Positions 15,817 to 23,299 of a stretch of DNA of 44,399 nt are shown in pieces. Below the pieces are notes generated by a model that saw only the letters and a program-made list of their open reading frames with translations, was not told the origin of the DNA and did no database searches. The first letter of the stretch is position 1, and each line of letters begins with the position of its first letter. This DNA is from Streptomyces sp. WM6386. GTDB lineage: Bacteria; Actinomycetota; Actinomycetes; Streptomycetales; Streptomycetaceae. The stretch covers positions 1 to 44,399 of the forward strand of contig NZ_JXTE01000069.1 of the NCBI RefSeq assembly GCF_000972385.1, written 5' to 3'. Position numbers and translations under genes: made by a program.

Positions 15817-16476
15817 GTGAACCGCCGCCCCACGCTGCTCGCAGCGCTAGCCCTGACCGCCACCGCGGCCCTGACGCTGTCCGCGTGCGGAAGCGACGAC
15901 AGCTCCAAGGACAAGGACAACGACAAGATCGCGGGAGCCGATACGGGGAGCAAGACGTCGGCATCGCCGAGCGCGTCCGCCTCGACGGCGGCCGACCGGC
16001 CGAAGATCGATCTGCCGTCGGATCTGACCTACACCTTCGACTGGCCCGAGACGGGCGACAAGGACAAGGACGCGGTCCTGACCGACAGCGAGCAGTCCAT
16101 CAAGGCAGTGGATCTCGGGATCGTCAACCAGGACCCGCTCGACAAGGCGTACCTCTACTACTACGAGGGCGAGGCTGCCGCCAGCACCCAGGAGTTCATC
16201 CAGGCATACGTCAAGGCCGAGGCTCGGGTCACAGGCGCCTACCGCTACTACGACGCGGCCGCCAATGTGAGCGGGAAGGACAGCGCCTCGCTGGTGTACT
16301 GCGAGGACCAGAGCAAGGCGTATGACATGTACCTGGAGGGCAAGAAGGTCAACAAGACGCCCGCCACGAAGAACAGCTACGTGCTCTACATCACCGAACT
16401 GCACAAGAACGCCAAGGGTGTGTGGGCCGTCGAGAAGATCGAGTCCCAGAGGGGAAGCGACAAGTGCCAGCCCTGA
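15817..16476 (+). CDS. Predicted lipoprotein, first gene of a secreted pair
   Basis: A 219-residue lipoprotein. The GTG at 15817 has AGGAG six bases upstream; the long in-frame extension to 15628 has no start signal. The signal peptide ends in lipobox LSAC (Cys24), followed by an Asp/Lys/Ser-rich linker. The mature domain (about 60-219) has a helical, tyrosine-rich region (KAYLYYYEGEAAASTQEF) and a beta tail (YVLYITELHKNAKGVWAVEKIES) that resembles NTF2-like or mycobacterial-type lipoprotein folds. Function is unknown. It overlaps the next gene by 13 bp, so the two are coupled. Confidence 0.85.
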   Translation: MNRRPTLLAALALTATAALTLSACGSDDSSKDKDNDKIAGADTGSKTSASPSASASTAADRPKIDLPSDLTYTFDWPETGDKDKDAVLTDSEQSIKAVDLGIVNQDPLDKAYLYYYEGEAAASTQEFIQAYVKAEARVTGAYRYYDAAANVSGKDSASLVYCEDQSKAYDMYLEGKKVNKTPATKNSYVLYITELHKNAKGVWAVEKIESQRGSDKCQP

Positions 16477-17492
16477 GCGCCACATCGCGCGCCCTGATCG
16501 CGCCAGTCGTCATCGGCGCGATACTGCTCAACGGCGCCACCGCCTTTGCGGACAACACGATCGGCAGTGGCGCTCAGGCGCCGAGTGACCCCGCCAAGGT
16601 CGACAACGAGGGGAACCTCTCCGTCACCGTCGGCGGCGTCGTCTTCGACCGCTCGAAGAACGGCAGCGGCGGCTCGACGGGCGCGCTGGCGTCGACCACC
16701 TCCTGGACGCCCCCCGCCTGCTGGTACGCCCCGAAGTACACCCCGGAGCAGCTCCAGAAGTACATGGAGCCGATCTGGGAGGCCGGATCGACGGGCGCCG
16801 AATGGGATGCCGAGCAGCGGAAGAAGTACAACGCCAACGACGAAGAGAAGGCCTTCAACAAGGACAAGACGGGCAAGGGCTACTGGTGGGACTCGTACGT
16901 CGACAAGAGCTACCCCCCGGGCTGGGACGCCTGTGAGGACGGCCCCTTCTGGGTGGACACGGGCGACGCCCCGCCGGCCGACATGGAGAACGCCGTCACC
17001 CCGGAGATCCTCGCCGAACTCGCCTACAACGAGATCCGCGTCCCCGGCACCAAGGTGACCCTCGCCCCCGCGAACGCGACCAAGGTCAACCTCCCGACCT
17101 GGTCCTGGCTCGACGGCGCCAACTTCAAGCCGGTCTCCGTCACCGCCTCTGTGCCCGTCATCGGCATCGACGCGACCGCGACCGCGGAACCGGTCTCCCT
17201 CAAGATCGAGCCTGGCACCTCGGACGCCGTGACCTACCCGGCCTCCGGCGTCTGCGAGATCAACAACGGCCGTATCGGCGAGCCCTACGCCAAGGGCAAG
17301 GCCGACCAGACACCACCCTGTGGCGTGAAATACCTGCGATCCTCCGGCGACGGCACCTACCCCCTCAGGGCAACGGTGACCTGGAAGATCGAGTGGACCA
17401 GCACCAGTGGCGCGGGCGACGACCTGCCCGACGGCAGCTTCGGCGCCACGCAGGACGTCGTCGTACAGGAGATCCAGGCCATCAACCGCTGA
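16464..17492 (+). CDS. Secreted protein of unknown function with four cysteines
   Basis: A 342-residue exported protein. The GTG at 16464 lies inside the 3' end of the lipoprotein gene and is preceded by AGAGGGGAA; an in-frame ATG at 16422 is also open but lacks a good ribosome site. Residues 1-27 form a signal peptide (cut near TAFA/DN). The mature protein is Trp/Tyr-rich in the first half (KGYWWDSYVDK) and beta-rich in the second, with four cysteines that could form two disulfides (ACWYAP, DACEDG, GVCEIN, PPCGVK). There are no membrane helices. I do not recognise a family. Coupling to the preceding lipoprotein suggests a complex at the cell surface. Confidence 0.82.
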   Translation: MPALSATSRALIAPVVIGAILLNGATAFADNTIGSGAQAPSDPAKVDNEGNLSVTVGGVVFDRSKNGSGGSTGALASTTSWTPPACWYAPKYTPEQLQKYMEPIWEAGSTGAEWDAEQRKKYNANDEEKAFNKDKTGKGYWWDSYVDKSYPPGWDACEDGPFWVDTGDAPPADMENAVTPEILAELAYNEIRVPGTKVTLAPANATKVNLPTWSWLDGANFKPVSVTASVPVIGIDATATAEPVSLKIEPGTSDAVTYPASGVCEINNGRIGEPYAKGKADQTPPCGVKYLRSSGDGTYPLRATVTWKIEWTSTSGAGDDLPDGSFGATQDVVVQEIQAINR

Positions 17493-17623
17493 GTGGTCGT
17501 GACCGCAGCGGAGGACCCGGGCGCCGCGCGGAGCCCGGATCGTCGTGCGGGTGCGGGTGCGGGTGCCTGGGCGGGTCGGCATCGCCGCCGTTCCCGCCCT
17601 TCACCACGGATCGATGACCGGGA

Positions 17624-18277
17624 TCATGAGGATGTCCAGGTGTCCACTTCCTCATCCGGGCTGATCCGGACAGTACGGGCGAACTCGTCGACGTCGTCGA
17701 GAGCCCGGAGGATCCGGCCGGCGTCGGGATCGGCCAGGATGATCAGGACCTCCGCGGCTTCCGTGCCCTTCTCGTAGCGCCAGGCGTAACGGAGGCCGAC
17801 GTGCACCTCGTTGCTGTCCTCGTCCTGGTAGTAGCGCAGCACCCGCAAGCCGGCTCCCAGATGCGGGGAGTCGAAGTCCTCGACGATGGGGGGCTCCACG
17901 GTGTAGCTCGCATCGGCGTGGGTCAGTTCACGCAGTGCCGTTTCCCGGTCCTCGCCCTCCTCGATCTCCACCAGGTCGACATACGCAGGAAGCGGGATCT
18001 CCCGTGGGTGCGGGAGATGAAGGAAGACCTCGAAGTCGGGAAAGGCTGCGGGGGCCCTGATGGCGTACATCAACAGGATGTTGGTCAGCAGATCGACTTC
18101 GCCCGGTTCTGGCTTCTCCGACGCGAAATCCTCCCAGAGACCCTCGGCGAAGTAGCGTGCCCACGCCTCAGGTGACTGAGCCTCCTCGACGGCCTCAAGA
18201 GCCGGCTCCGGCCACATGAGCGGGATGCGGATCCAAGGGGACAGATCCATGGCGTGCTTGACGTTGAGCCAGCTCAC
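17624..18277 (-). CDS. Hypothetical protein, last gene of the WXG100-like cassette
   Basis: A 217-residue soluble acidic protein without signal peptide or membrane segments. It starts with LSPWIRIPLMWPE and ends in a region of alternating strands (LRYYQDEDSNEVHVGLRY, EVLIILADP) and a helix (RILRALDDVDEFARTV). The same order of elements is found in the preceding 219-residue protein, whose early segment reads PPGWVRIPLREG, so the two look like diverged tandem paralogues. The start ATG overlaps the preceding TGA by four bases. No family is recognised. A cytosolic partner role for the secreted proteins of the cassette is possible. Confidence 0.78.
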   Translation of the reverse strand: MSWLNVKHAMDLSPWIRIPLMWPEPALEAVEEAQSPEAWARYFAEGLWEDFASEKPEPGEVDLLTNILLMYAIRAPAAFPDFEVFLHLPHPREIPLPAYVDLVEIEEGEDRETALRELTHADASYTVEPPIVEDFDSPHLGAGLRVLRYYQDEDSNEVHVGLRYAWRYEKGTEAAEVLIILADPDAGRILRALDDVDEFARTVRISPDEEVDTWTSS

Positions 18278-18933
18278 TCATAACTCCATCGGAACGTGCC
18301 GACCACTGCGTCGAACAACTCGACCAGCACGTCGGTGAATTCACTGTCGATGTCGCCGTCACCCGGTGTGGAGAAGTTGATGCTGATCCAGCGACCGGGA
18401 TCGTCCGCCACGGGGACCACATAGTCGACGCGCCGCGTCGGCGGAGCGTCCTGCTGTTCCTGTTCGGCAGACGTGGAGGGATAGACGCGGCGGAGTGCGG
18501 GTGCCCCTGCCACGTCGACCGTTGTCGCCGTTCCGCCGGGTACCTCCTCGGCGGCCAGCTGTGCGAGTACCGCCTGCGGAGGAATCGTATGGTCTCGGCC
18601 GATCGGCAGCTCGGCAACGATGAACGAAGCCATGAGGAAGATGCCCCCGCGCGGGAGGACCGGAAGGTAGAGGTCGAGGCCGCCGTTCCTTCTGGCCGCA
18701 CGGGCTTGCTTTTCCAACTGGCGACGCATCTCCAACCGGAAGCGCATCGCGTCGTCCCGGGGGATGCCCTCCGGGACTTGCTCCATGTGCGAGAAGAGGA
18801 TCTTCTCGAGCGCTTCCTTCATGCCCTCGCGCAGGGGGATGCGGACCCAGCCGGGGGGCAGGACGAGCTCATAGCCGCCGGGAGCTGTCCGCTCAAGCGC
18901 AGATTGTTGCTCGTCGAGATCGGACACACTCAC
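18274..18933 (-). CDS. Hypothetical protein, PsbP/Mog1-like layout
   Basis: A 219-residue soluble protein starting at a GTG at 18933 that overlaps the preceding membrane-protein stop (GTGA). It has an N-terminal strand LVLPPGWVRIPL, a charged helical insert (about 45-85), strands LDLYLPVLPR and FLMASFIVAELP, then VDYVVPVADDPGRWISINFSTP and a final helix ending in LVELFDAVVGTFRW. That last pattern is typical of the Mog1/PsbP-like fold, which includes LpqN-type lipoproteins and type VII-associated proteins. The assignment is by pattern only. It sits between the membrane protein and a likely paralogue. Confidence 0.78.
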   Translation of the reverse strand: MSVSDLDEQQSALERTAPGGYELVLPPGWVRIPLREGMKEALEKILFSHMEQVPEGIPRDDAMRFRLEMRRQLEKQARAARRNGGLDLYLPVLPRGGIFLMASFIVAELPIGRDHTIPPQAVLAQLAAEEVPGGTATTVDVAGAPALRRVYPSTSAEQEQQDAPPTRRVDYVVPVADDPGRWISINFSTPGDGDIDSEFTDVLVELFDAVVGTFRWSYE

Positions 18934-19319
18934 GAGGCTGCCTGCTTCTTTAGCTGCCGGTCGGTTACCAGGATCGCCAGGGTAGCGAGCACCGAAATAA
19001 TGGCGAGCCAGCTGTACCCGATGATCACCGCTACGTTTGGGATCAGGAACAGGCAGGAAACCAACTTAATAACCTGGGAAAAGTTGGCGCCCTTCGGGTT
19101 GCTGATCAGTTCTCGATACCTGATCAGTACGACTAGCATCGCCACAGGTGCAATCATGATCGGCCAGGCTGCGTAGCCTTTGGTGAGCCAGTCCATGCCG
19201 CCGTACTTGCTGCCGAGATCCTGGAAAGCCATGCAGAGAACCGGCACGATGGTGCACACAAAAAGGACCCTTATGGCCTTACGCTCTTCCGGATTGTTCA
19301 CCGTCATTGGAGCTACCAT
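18930..19319 (-). CDS. Small four-helix membrane protein, atypically low GC
   Basis: A 129-residue integral membrane protein with about four hydrophobic segments (17-33, 50-67, 82-99, 102-121) and a basic C terminus. ATGs at 19319 and 19307 are both possible starts; AGGGG lies too close to the first and 12 bases from the second. By direct count 59 of 120 bases at 19021-19140 are G or C, about 49%, far below neighbours, suggesting transfer or a recently gained gene. It follows the putative type VII substrate by 67 bp, the usual place for an immunity protein in toxin modules, but no toxin has been recognised. Confidence 0.78.
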   Translation of the reverse strand: MVAPMTVNNPEERKAIRVLFVCTIVPVLCMAFQDLGSKYGGMDWLTKGYAAWPIMIAPVAMLVVLIRYRELISNPKGANFSQVIKLVSCLFLIPNVAVIIGYSWLAIISVLATLAILVTDRQLKKQAAS

Positions 19320-19386
19320 CCCCTAGTCCTTTCGCTTTCGAATTTCGCCATGTTCGGTACTGCCGCCGGATTTCTCGCAGGGTCGT

Positions 19387-20679
19387 TCACCAGCGGCTCC
19401 CTACCTCACGTGTCAGGACATCCTTGGCATCGTCATACGGATCCCCGACGAGTATCCCCATGGCCTTGTCTCCGAGATCCACTCCCGTGGCAGCAATGTA
19501 GTTCGCCCGGAACCTGTTTACGCTCTTGGTCAACGCGTCGGTCGCCTCCCGCACGGCGGGATTCCCGCCGAACTCGGCCCGCATAGCCTTGGCGAACTTA
19601 CTCGCGCTGACGACCTCCCCATCGCCCCCCAGCAGCCGCTCCACCCGGGTCGCCACAGGACGTGTTTCTCGCGCCCCGATCTGGCGCAGGGATTGCAGCG
19701 CACGCGATGCTTTCGAGCCGCGGACCGAGCTGGCACCGTATCGCGCGATATTCCTGTTGAGCAGCTTGCGCAGATTCGCGTACCGCTGGAACCGCTCCGC
19801 CCTGCTGGCGGCCTTGAGCGCTGTCACCGCGGACTTCACGCCCTTCATTGCGACACTGCCGAATCCCAGCGTCGCCAGCGCGAAGACATCCATGGCGACG
19901 TCCGCCCAGCTCCCGTCACCGGAGAGGGCCAGCAGCGTGTGCCCGACGCCGACGAGCGCTGTGAGGCTGATGGCAGTCACAGTGATGAGGGTCGCCAGCC
20001 ATCCGACCGGAGTGAAGAGGAGGGCGATGATCCCGATGGCGGTCGCGGCCCAACTCAGGACTTCGATGACGGATTTGATGGTATCCGCGTGGTCGTGCCC
20101 CCAGTCCTTGAAGTTCTCCCAGGTGCTGTCCTTGATGATGTCCGAGATGTCATCGCCGATGTTGTCGGCGTAGTGCTGGGCGCGGGAGTCGCGCTCGGAG
20201 ACGATCTGGTTGAGCTGCTTGTGGTGAGGCGCCAGATGGGTGTCGGGGTCGGATGACTCCGACGCGTTCTTTGCGCCGCCCTTCTCATCCTCGGCTTCCT
20301 TCTTCTTCACCTCGGCAGCGTGTTCCTCGTCGGCCTGCTTCGCGGCTCGGAGGACGCCGTCGGCCCGTTCCTGGAAGCCCTCCAGCTCGTTGGCCCATTT
20401 GCCGAGGTCGCCGACTACGCGTTCGTAGCGGCCCGCCGTCTCGCGGAAGTGCTTCTCGAGGTCGCCGGACTTGTCACGGATCTTGTCGGCGTACTTGCCC
20501 TTCAGCGCTTCGCCGTCGGCGGCCTTGCGCAGAATGCGAGCCTGGTCGCGGAGGGTTGAGGCGAGGTCCTTCATCCTGCCGACCTCGTCGCGGATGTCCT
20601 CCGGATCGCCGGGGATCGGGTCCTTCTCCGCCAGCGGATGCCAGTCGACCGGTCGGCGACTGCCCTTGCCCGTACCCAT
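19387..20679 (-). CDS. Putative type VII secretion substrate with helical N-terminal domain
   Basis: A 430-residue protein. Residues about 10-120 are charged helices (WHPLAEKDPIPGDPEDI, then RMKDLASTLRDQARILRKAA and a WANELEGF turn), matching the type of putative T7SS-signal domain common in actinobacteria. A hydrophilic linker is followed by strongly hydrophobic segments at 204-252 and 262-278, and a basic helical C-terminal region (280-430) with no nuclease, ADP-ribosyltransferase or other toxin motif that I can see. It begins 3 bp after the WXG100-like gene. It may be an exported effector or a structural scaffold; which one is not decidable from sequence. Confidence 0.8.
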   Translation of the reverse strand: MGTGKGSRRPVDWHPLAEKDPIPGDPEDIRDEVGRMKDLASTLRDQARILRKAADGEALKGKYADKIRDKSGDLEKHFRETAGRYERVVGDLGKWANELEGFQERADGVLRAAKQADEEHAAEVKKKEAEDEKGGAKNASESSDPDTHLAPHHKQLNQIVSERDSRAQHYADNIGDDISDIIKDSTWENFKDWGHDHADTIKSVIEVLSWAATAIGIIALLFTPVGWLATLITVTAISLTALVGVGHTLLALSGDGSWADVAMDVFALATLGFGSVAMKGVKSAVTALKAASRAERFQRYANLRKLLNRNIARYGASSVRGSKASRALQSLRQIGARETRPVATRVERLLGGDGEVVSASKFAKAMRAEFGGNPAVREATDALTKSVNRFRANYIAATGVDLGDKAMGILVGDPYDDAKDVLTREVGSRW

Positions 20680-20682
20680 CGG

Positions 20683-20997
20683 TCAATTTCCCCCGTTTTT
20701 GCCGTGCTTCTTCTCGCTCGCGTTCTTGAGATCGAGATCCAGCTTCTCGAAGCTCTTGAGCGAGGTCTCTACTTGCTTGCCCAAGTCGTCGACGTTCTCG
20801 AGGAGTTCACGCCGGTAGTTGTCCCAGTTGCTGACGAAATCATCCATCTTTCCGGCGATGCTGCTATGGCCCCAGATGTCATGGATCTCGGAGCGGTGTT
20901 TGTCGATGCCGTTGAGGGCTTTCTTGATGTCCCTCAGATTCGTCCTCGAAGACGCCAGGAGTGTGTAGTCGACTACCAGGCGCTCGTGCTCCCCCAT
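20683..20997 (-). CDS. WXG100-like small helical protein
   Basis: A 104-residue protein starting at an ATG with GGAGAGG just upstream. It is a predicted two-helix hairpin: a first helix (LRDIKKALNGIDKHRSEIHD), a turn with Trp42-Gly43, and a second helix (MDDFVSNWDNYRRELLEN). The turn has WG rather than strict WxG, plus the conserved FxxNW pattern of actinobacterial WXG100-type variants. No signal peptide is seen, as expected for ESX/type VII cargo. It is the first gene of a minus-strand operon with the putative substrate. No EccC, EccD or other machine component lies in the window. Confidence 0.78.
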   Translation of the reverse strand: MGEHERLVVDYTLLASSRTNLRDIKKALNGIDKHRSEIHDIWGHSSIAGKMDDFVSNWDNYRRELLENVDDLGKQVETSLKSFEKLDLDLKNASEKKHGKNGGN

Positions 20998-21193
20998 GGC
21001 CTCTCCGTTTGCACTTACGTGGTCAGCACACTCCCGTTGGGCTCAACCCACCGGCACAGTCACCGCACACGCCTCCCCGCTCCCGATCGATGATCGTGAG
21101 TCGGACATGTTTGCTGCTGCATCTTCTCCCATCTGTGCCGGGCCGGCGCAACCGCGTCTGCGGGGCCGGCCGGCTCGCCGACCTGCGCTGCGG

Positions 21194-21400
21194 GTGCTCG
21201 ACCTGGCCCTCGGGCGGGGGCGAGAAGCGCCAAACTGGGGGAGATCGCCTGCGTGCTGCAGCTCGGCGGAACGCACTTCGCCCAACACGGCGGTTCCCGG
21301 GGCGTCTTCGAGCTCGTCAAGTGGATGCCCCCGACGTCACCGTCGAGGGCTACGGGGAGCCAACTGCGGTTCCCGCACGAGCGGGTCGAGTCGGATGGCC
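21194..21400 (+). pseudogene. Decayed methyltransferase remnant, paralogous to the gene at 22487
   Basis: Fragments match the intact downstream methyltransferase in order but in different frames: VLDLALG (intact VLDFALG), APNW then a one-base shift to EIACVLQLGGTHFAQH (intact EIARVLQPGGTYFAQH), SRGVFELV (intact PRSVFELV), a deletion of about 50 codons, then QLRFPHERVESDGP (intact QLRALHDRIETEGP). About 60 codons are also missing between the first two blocks. No open frame spans these, so it is a pseudogene. Together with the fragment that follows, it fills the 530-bp gap without a gene. Confidence 0.8.
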
Positions 21401-21422
21401 CCGACGCCGCCGCAGTGCCCGC

Positions 21423-21464
21423 CACCTCCTCGAAGTACGGCAGCAGCCACAGCCCCCTGATCCA
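21423..21464 (-). pseudogene. Short AlkZ-like fragment
   Basis: Read on the minus strand this stretch gives IRGLWLLPYFEE, close to MRGVRLLPYFDA in the intact AlkZ-like gene. The 17 bases at 21430-21446 are identical to 23588-23604. It has the same orientation relative to the methyltransferase remnant as in the intact pair. It is short, so chance similarity cannot be fully excluded. Confidence 0.45.
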
Positions 21465-21527
21465 TGTGCCTCCGTTGCCTCCGTAAACAGGTTGTCCGCT
21501 TCTGCCCCCTTGGGTAGTAAGGCCCCC

Positions 21528-22400
21528 ATGACCCAACTCGGCGCCGTCTTCCGTCCCCAACTACCCCCCGAGCGACTCCACGACATCGCCCGCCTCGCCG
21601 ACGCCTCCGGTCTCGAACAGCTCTGGCTCTGGGAGGACTGCTTCCGAGAGGGAGGTATCTCGACGGCCGCTGCCGCGCTGGCGTGGAGCGAGCGGGTGCG
21701 GGTCGGGGTCGGGCTGTTGCCTGTGCCGTTGCGGAACGTCGCCATCACCGCGATGGAGGTCGCCTCGCTGCACCGGATGTTCCCGGGCCGGGCGATCGTC
21801 GGGGTCGGGCATGGGGTCCAGGACTGGATGGGGCAGGTCGGGGCGCGGGTCGAGTCGCCGGTGACGCTGCTGCGGGAGTACCTGGACGCGCTGCGGGCGC
21901 TGCTGCGGGGGAAGAGGGTAAGCGTCGAGGGGCGGTACATCCGTCTCGACGACGTCGCGCTCGACTGGCCGCCGGCCGAGGCGGTGCCCGTGTTCGCGGG
22001 GGCGACCGGGCCCCGTTCGCTGCGACTGGCGGGAGAGGCCGCCGACGGGACCATCCTCACCGCGGGCACCTCGACCGACGGCGTACGCCGGGCTCGGCGA
22101 CTCGTCGACGAGGGGCGGGAGTCGGCCGGCCGTACCGATCCGCACCAGGTCGTCGTCTACCTCCTCACCGCCACCGGAGTCGACGCCACCGCCCGTCTCC
22201 GGGCCGAGCTGGCCGATGAGGGACTCGCCGACGTGCCGGACCTCGGGATCGCCGGAGACGCGGGTGCCGTAGCCAAGGCCGTACAGCGGCTCGCGGAGGC
22301 CGGGGCGGACACGGTGATCCTGCAACCGACGGGAGACGAGCCCGACCCGGAGGGCTTCGTACGGTTCGTTGCCGAGGAAGTCCGGCCGTTGGTGTCCTGA
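21528..22400 (+). CDS. LLM-class flavin/F420-dependent oxidoreductase
   Basis: A 290-residue bacterial luciferase-like TIM-barrel oxidoreductase. The ATG at 21528 is preceded by TAAGG at about six bases; the much longer open frame upstream covers the pseudogene. Family features are visible: ASGLEQLWLWEDCF, VGVGLLPVPLRNVAITAMEVASLHRMFPGR, GVGHGVQDWMGQVG and LREYLDALRALLRG. Such proteins transfer hydride from F420H2 or reduced flavin; the substrate is not predictable. It lies between pseudogene fragments and the intact methyltransferase they derive from. Confidence 0.92.
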   Translation: MTQLGAVFRPQLPPERLHDIARLADASGLEQLWLWEDCFREGGISTAAAALAWSERVRVGVGLLPVPLRNVAITAMEVASLHRMFPGRAIVGVGHGVQDWMGQVGARVESPVTLLREYLDALRALLRGKRVSVEGRYIRLDDVALDWPPAEAVPVFAGATGPRSLRLAGEAADGTILTAGTSTDGVRRARRLVDEGRESAGRTDPHQVVVYLLTATGVDATARLRAELADEGLADVPDLGIAGDAGAVAKAVQRLAEAGADTVILQPTGDEPDPEGFVRFVAEEVRPLVS

Positions 22401-22486
22401 CAGTCCGGGCACGAGCGGGGGCCTTCCGGCGGTCCGCCCGGGAAAATCGGCGGCGTCCCCCGGTCCTGCCCTGCGACGATCGCCCC

Positions 22487-23299
22487 ATGCCGACCGACCA
22501 CCCCCACCGCAGCTACGAAGCCCTCGTCGCCGAAGGCGCCTCCGTGCCCACCGAAGGCTGGGACTTCTCCTGGTTCGAGGGGCGGGCCTGCGAGGCGCGG
22601 CCCTCGTGGGGGTACGCCGTGGCCAAGGCCGAGCGGCTCTCCCGGGCCACCGCCGCGCTGGACATCCAGACCGGGGGAGGGGAGGTCCTGGACTTCGCTC
22701 TCGGCAAGGCGGCGGAGGGCGCGAAGGCGCCCCGCCTCGTCGTCGCCACCGAGGGCTGGCCGCCCAACCTGGCCAAGGCCACCGCGCTGCTCCGCCCCCA
22801 CGGCGTCGCCGTCGTCGCCTCGCCCGAGGATGCTCCGCTGCCCTTCGCGGACGCGGCCTTCGACCTCGTTACCAGCCGCCATCCCGTCGCCCCCAACTGG
22901 CCGGAGATCGCGCGCGTGCTCCAGCCGGGCGGCACCTATTTCGCCCAGCACGTGGGCCCGCGCAGCGTCTTCGAGCTCGTCGAGCACTTCCTCGGCCCGC
23001 TCCCCGCCGAACAGAGCGCGGCACGCCACCCCGAGCGCGAACGCGCCGATGCCGAGGCCGCCGGGCTCGAGGTCGTCGATCTGCGTGCGGAGCGGCTGCG
23101 GATCGAGTTCCACGACATCGGGGCCGTCGTCCACTTTCTGCGCAAGGTGGTGTGGATGGTGCCGGGCTTCACCGTCGAGACGTACCAGCCCCAACTCCGC
23201 GCCCTGCACGACCGGATCGAGACCGAAGGTCCCTTCGTCGCCCACAGCACCCGCCATCTCTTCGACGTCCGGAAACCGAGACCCACGCCTCACGCGTGA
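22487..23299 (+). CDS. Class I SAM-dependent methyltransferase
   Basis: A 270-residue methyltransferase. A SAM-binding region is present but the glycine-rich loop is unusual: VLDFALGKAAEG rather than the usual GxGxG, so activity cannot be assumed. Later features include PLPFADAAFDLVTSRH and a VLQPGGTYFAQHVG turn, and a C-terminal HLFDVRKP tail. Its 3' end overlaps the convergent AlkZ-like gene by 10 bp. It is the intact relative of the remnant at 21194. No ribosome site stronger than GATCG precedes the ATG at 22487. Confidence 0.85.
   Translation: MPTDHPHRSYEALVAEGASVPTEGWDFSWFEGRACEARPSWGYAVAKAERLSRATAALDIQTGGGEVLDFALGKAAEGAKAPRLVVATEGWPPNLAKATALLRPHGVAVVASPEDAPLPFADAAFDLVTSRHPVAPNWPEIARVLQPGGTYFAQHVGPRSVFELVEHFLGPLPAEQSAARHPERERADAEAAGLEVVDLRAERLRIEFHDIGAVVHFLRKVVWMVPGFTVETYQPQLRALHDRIETEGPFVAHSTRHLFDVRKPRPTPHA

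Noticed and set aside
19387..20679. Classical polymorphic toxin C-terminal domain in the 430-residue protein
   Set aside because: No nuclease, ADP-ribosyltransferase, deaminase or protease motif is visible in the last 150 residues.
20961..21527. N-terminal extension of the LLM oxidoreductase
   Set aside because: The extension translates pseudogene sequence out of frame; the ATG at 21528 starts the family domain and has a ribosome site.
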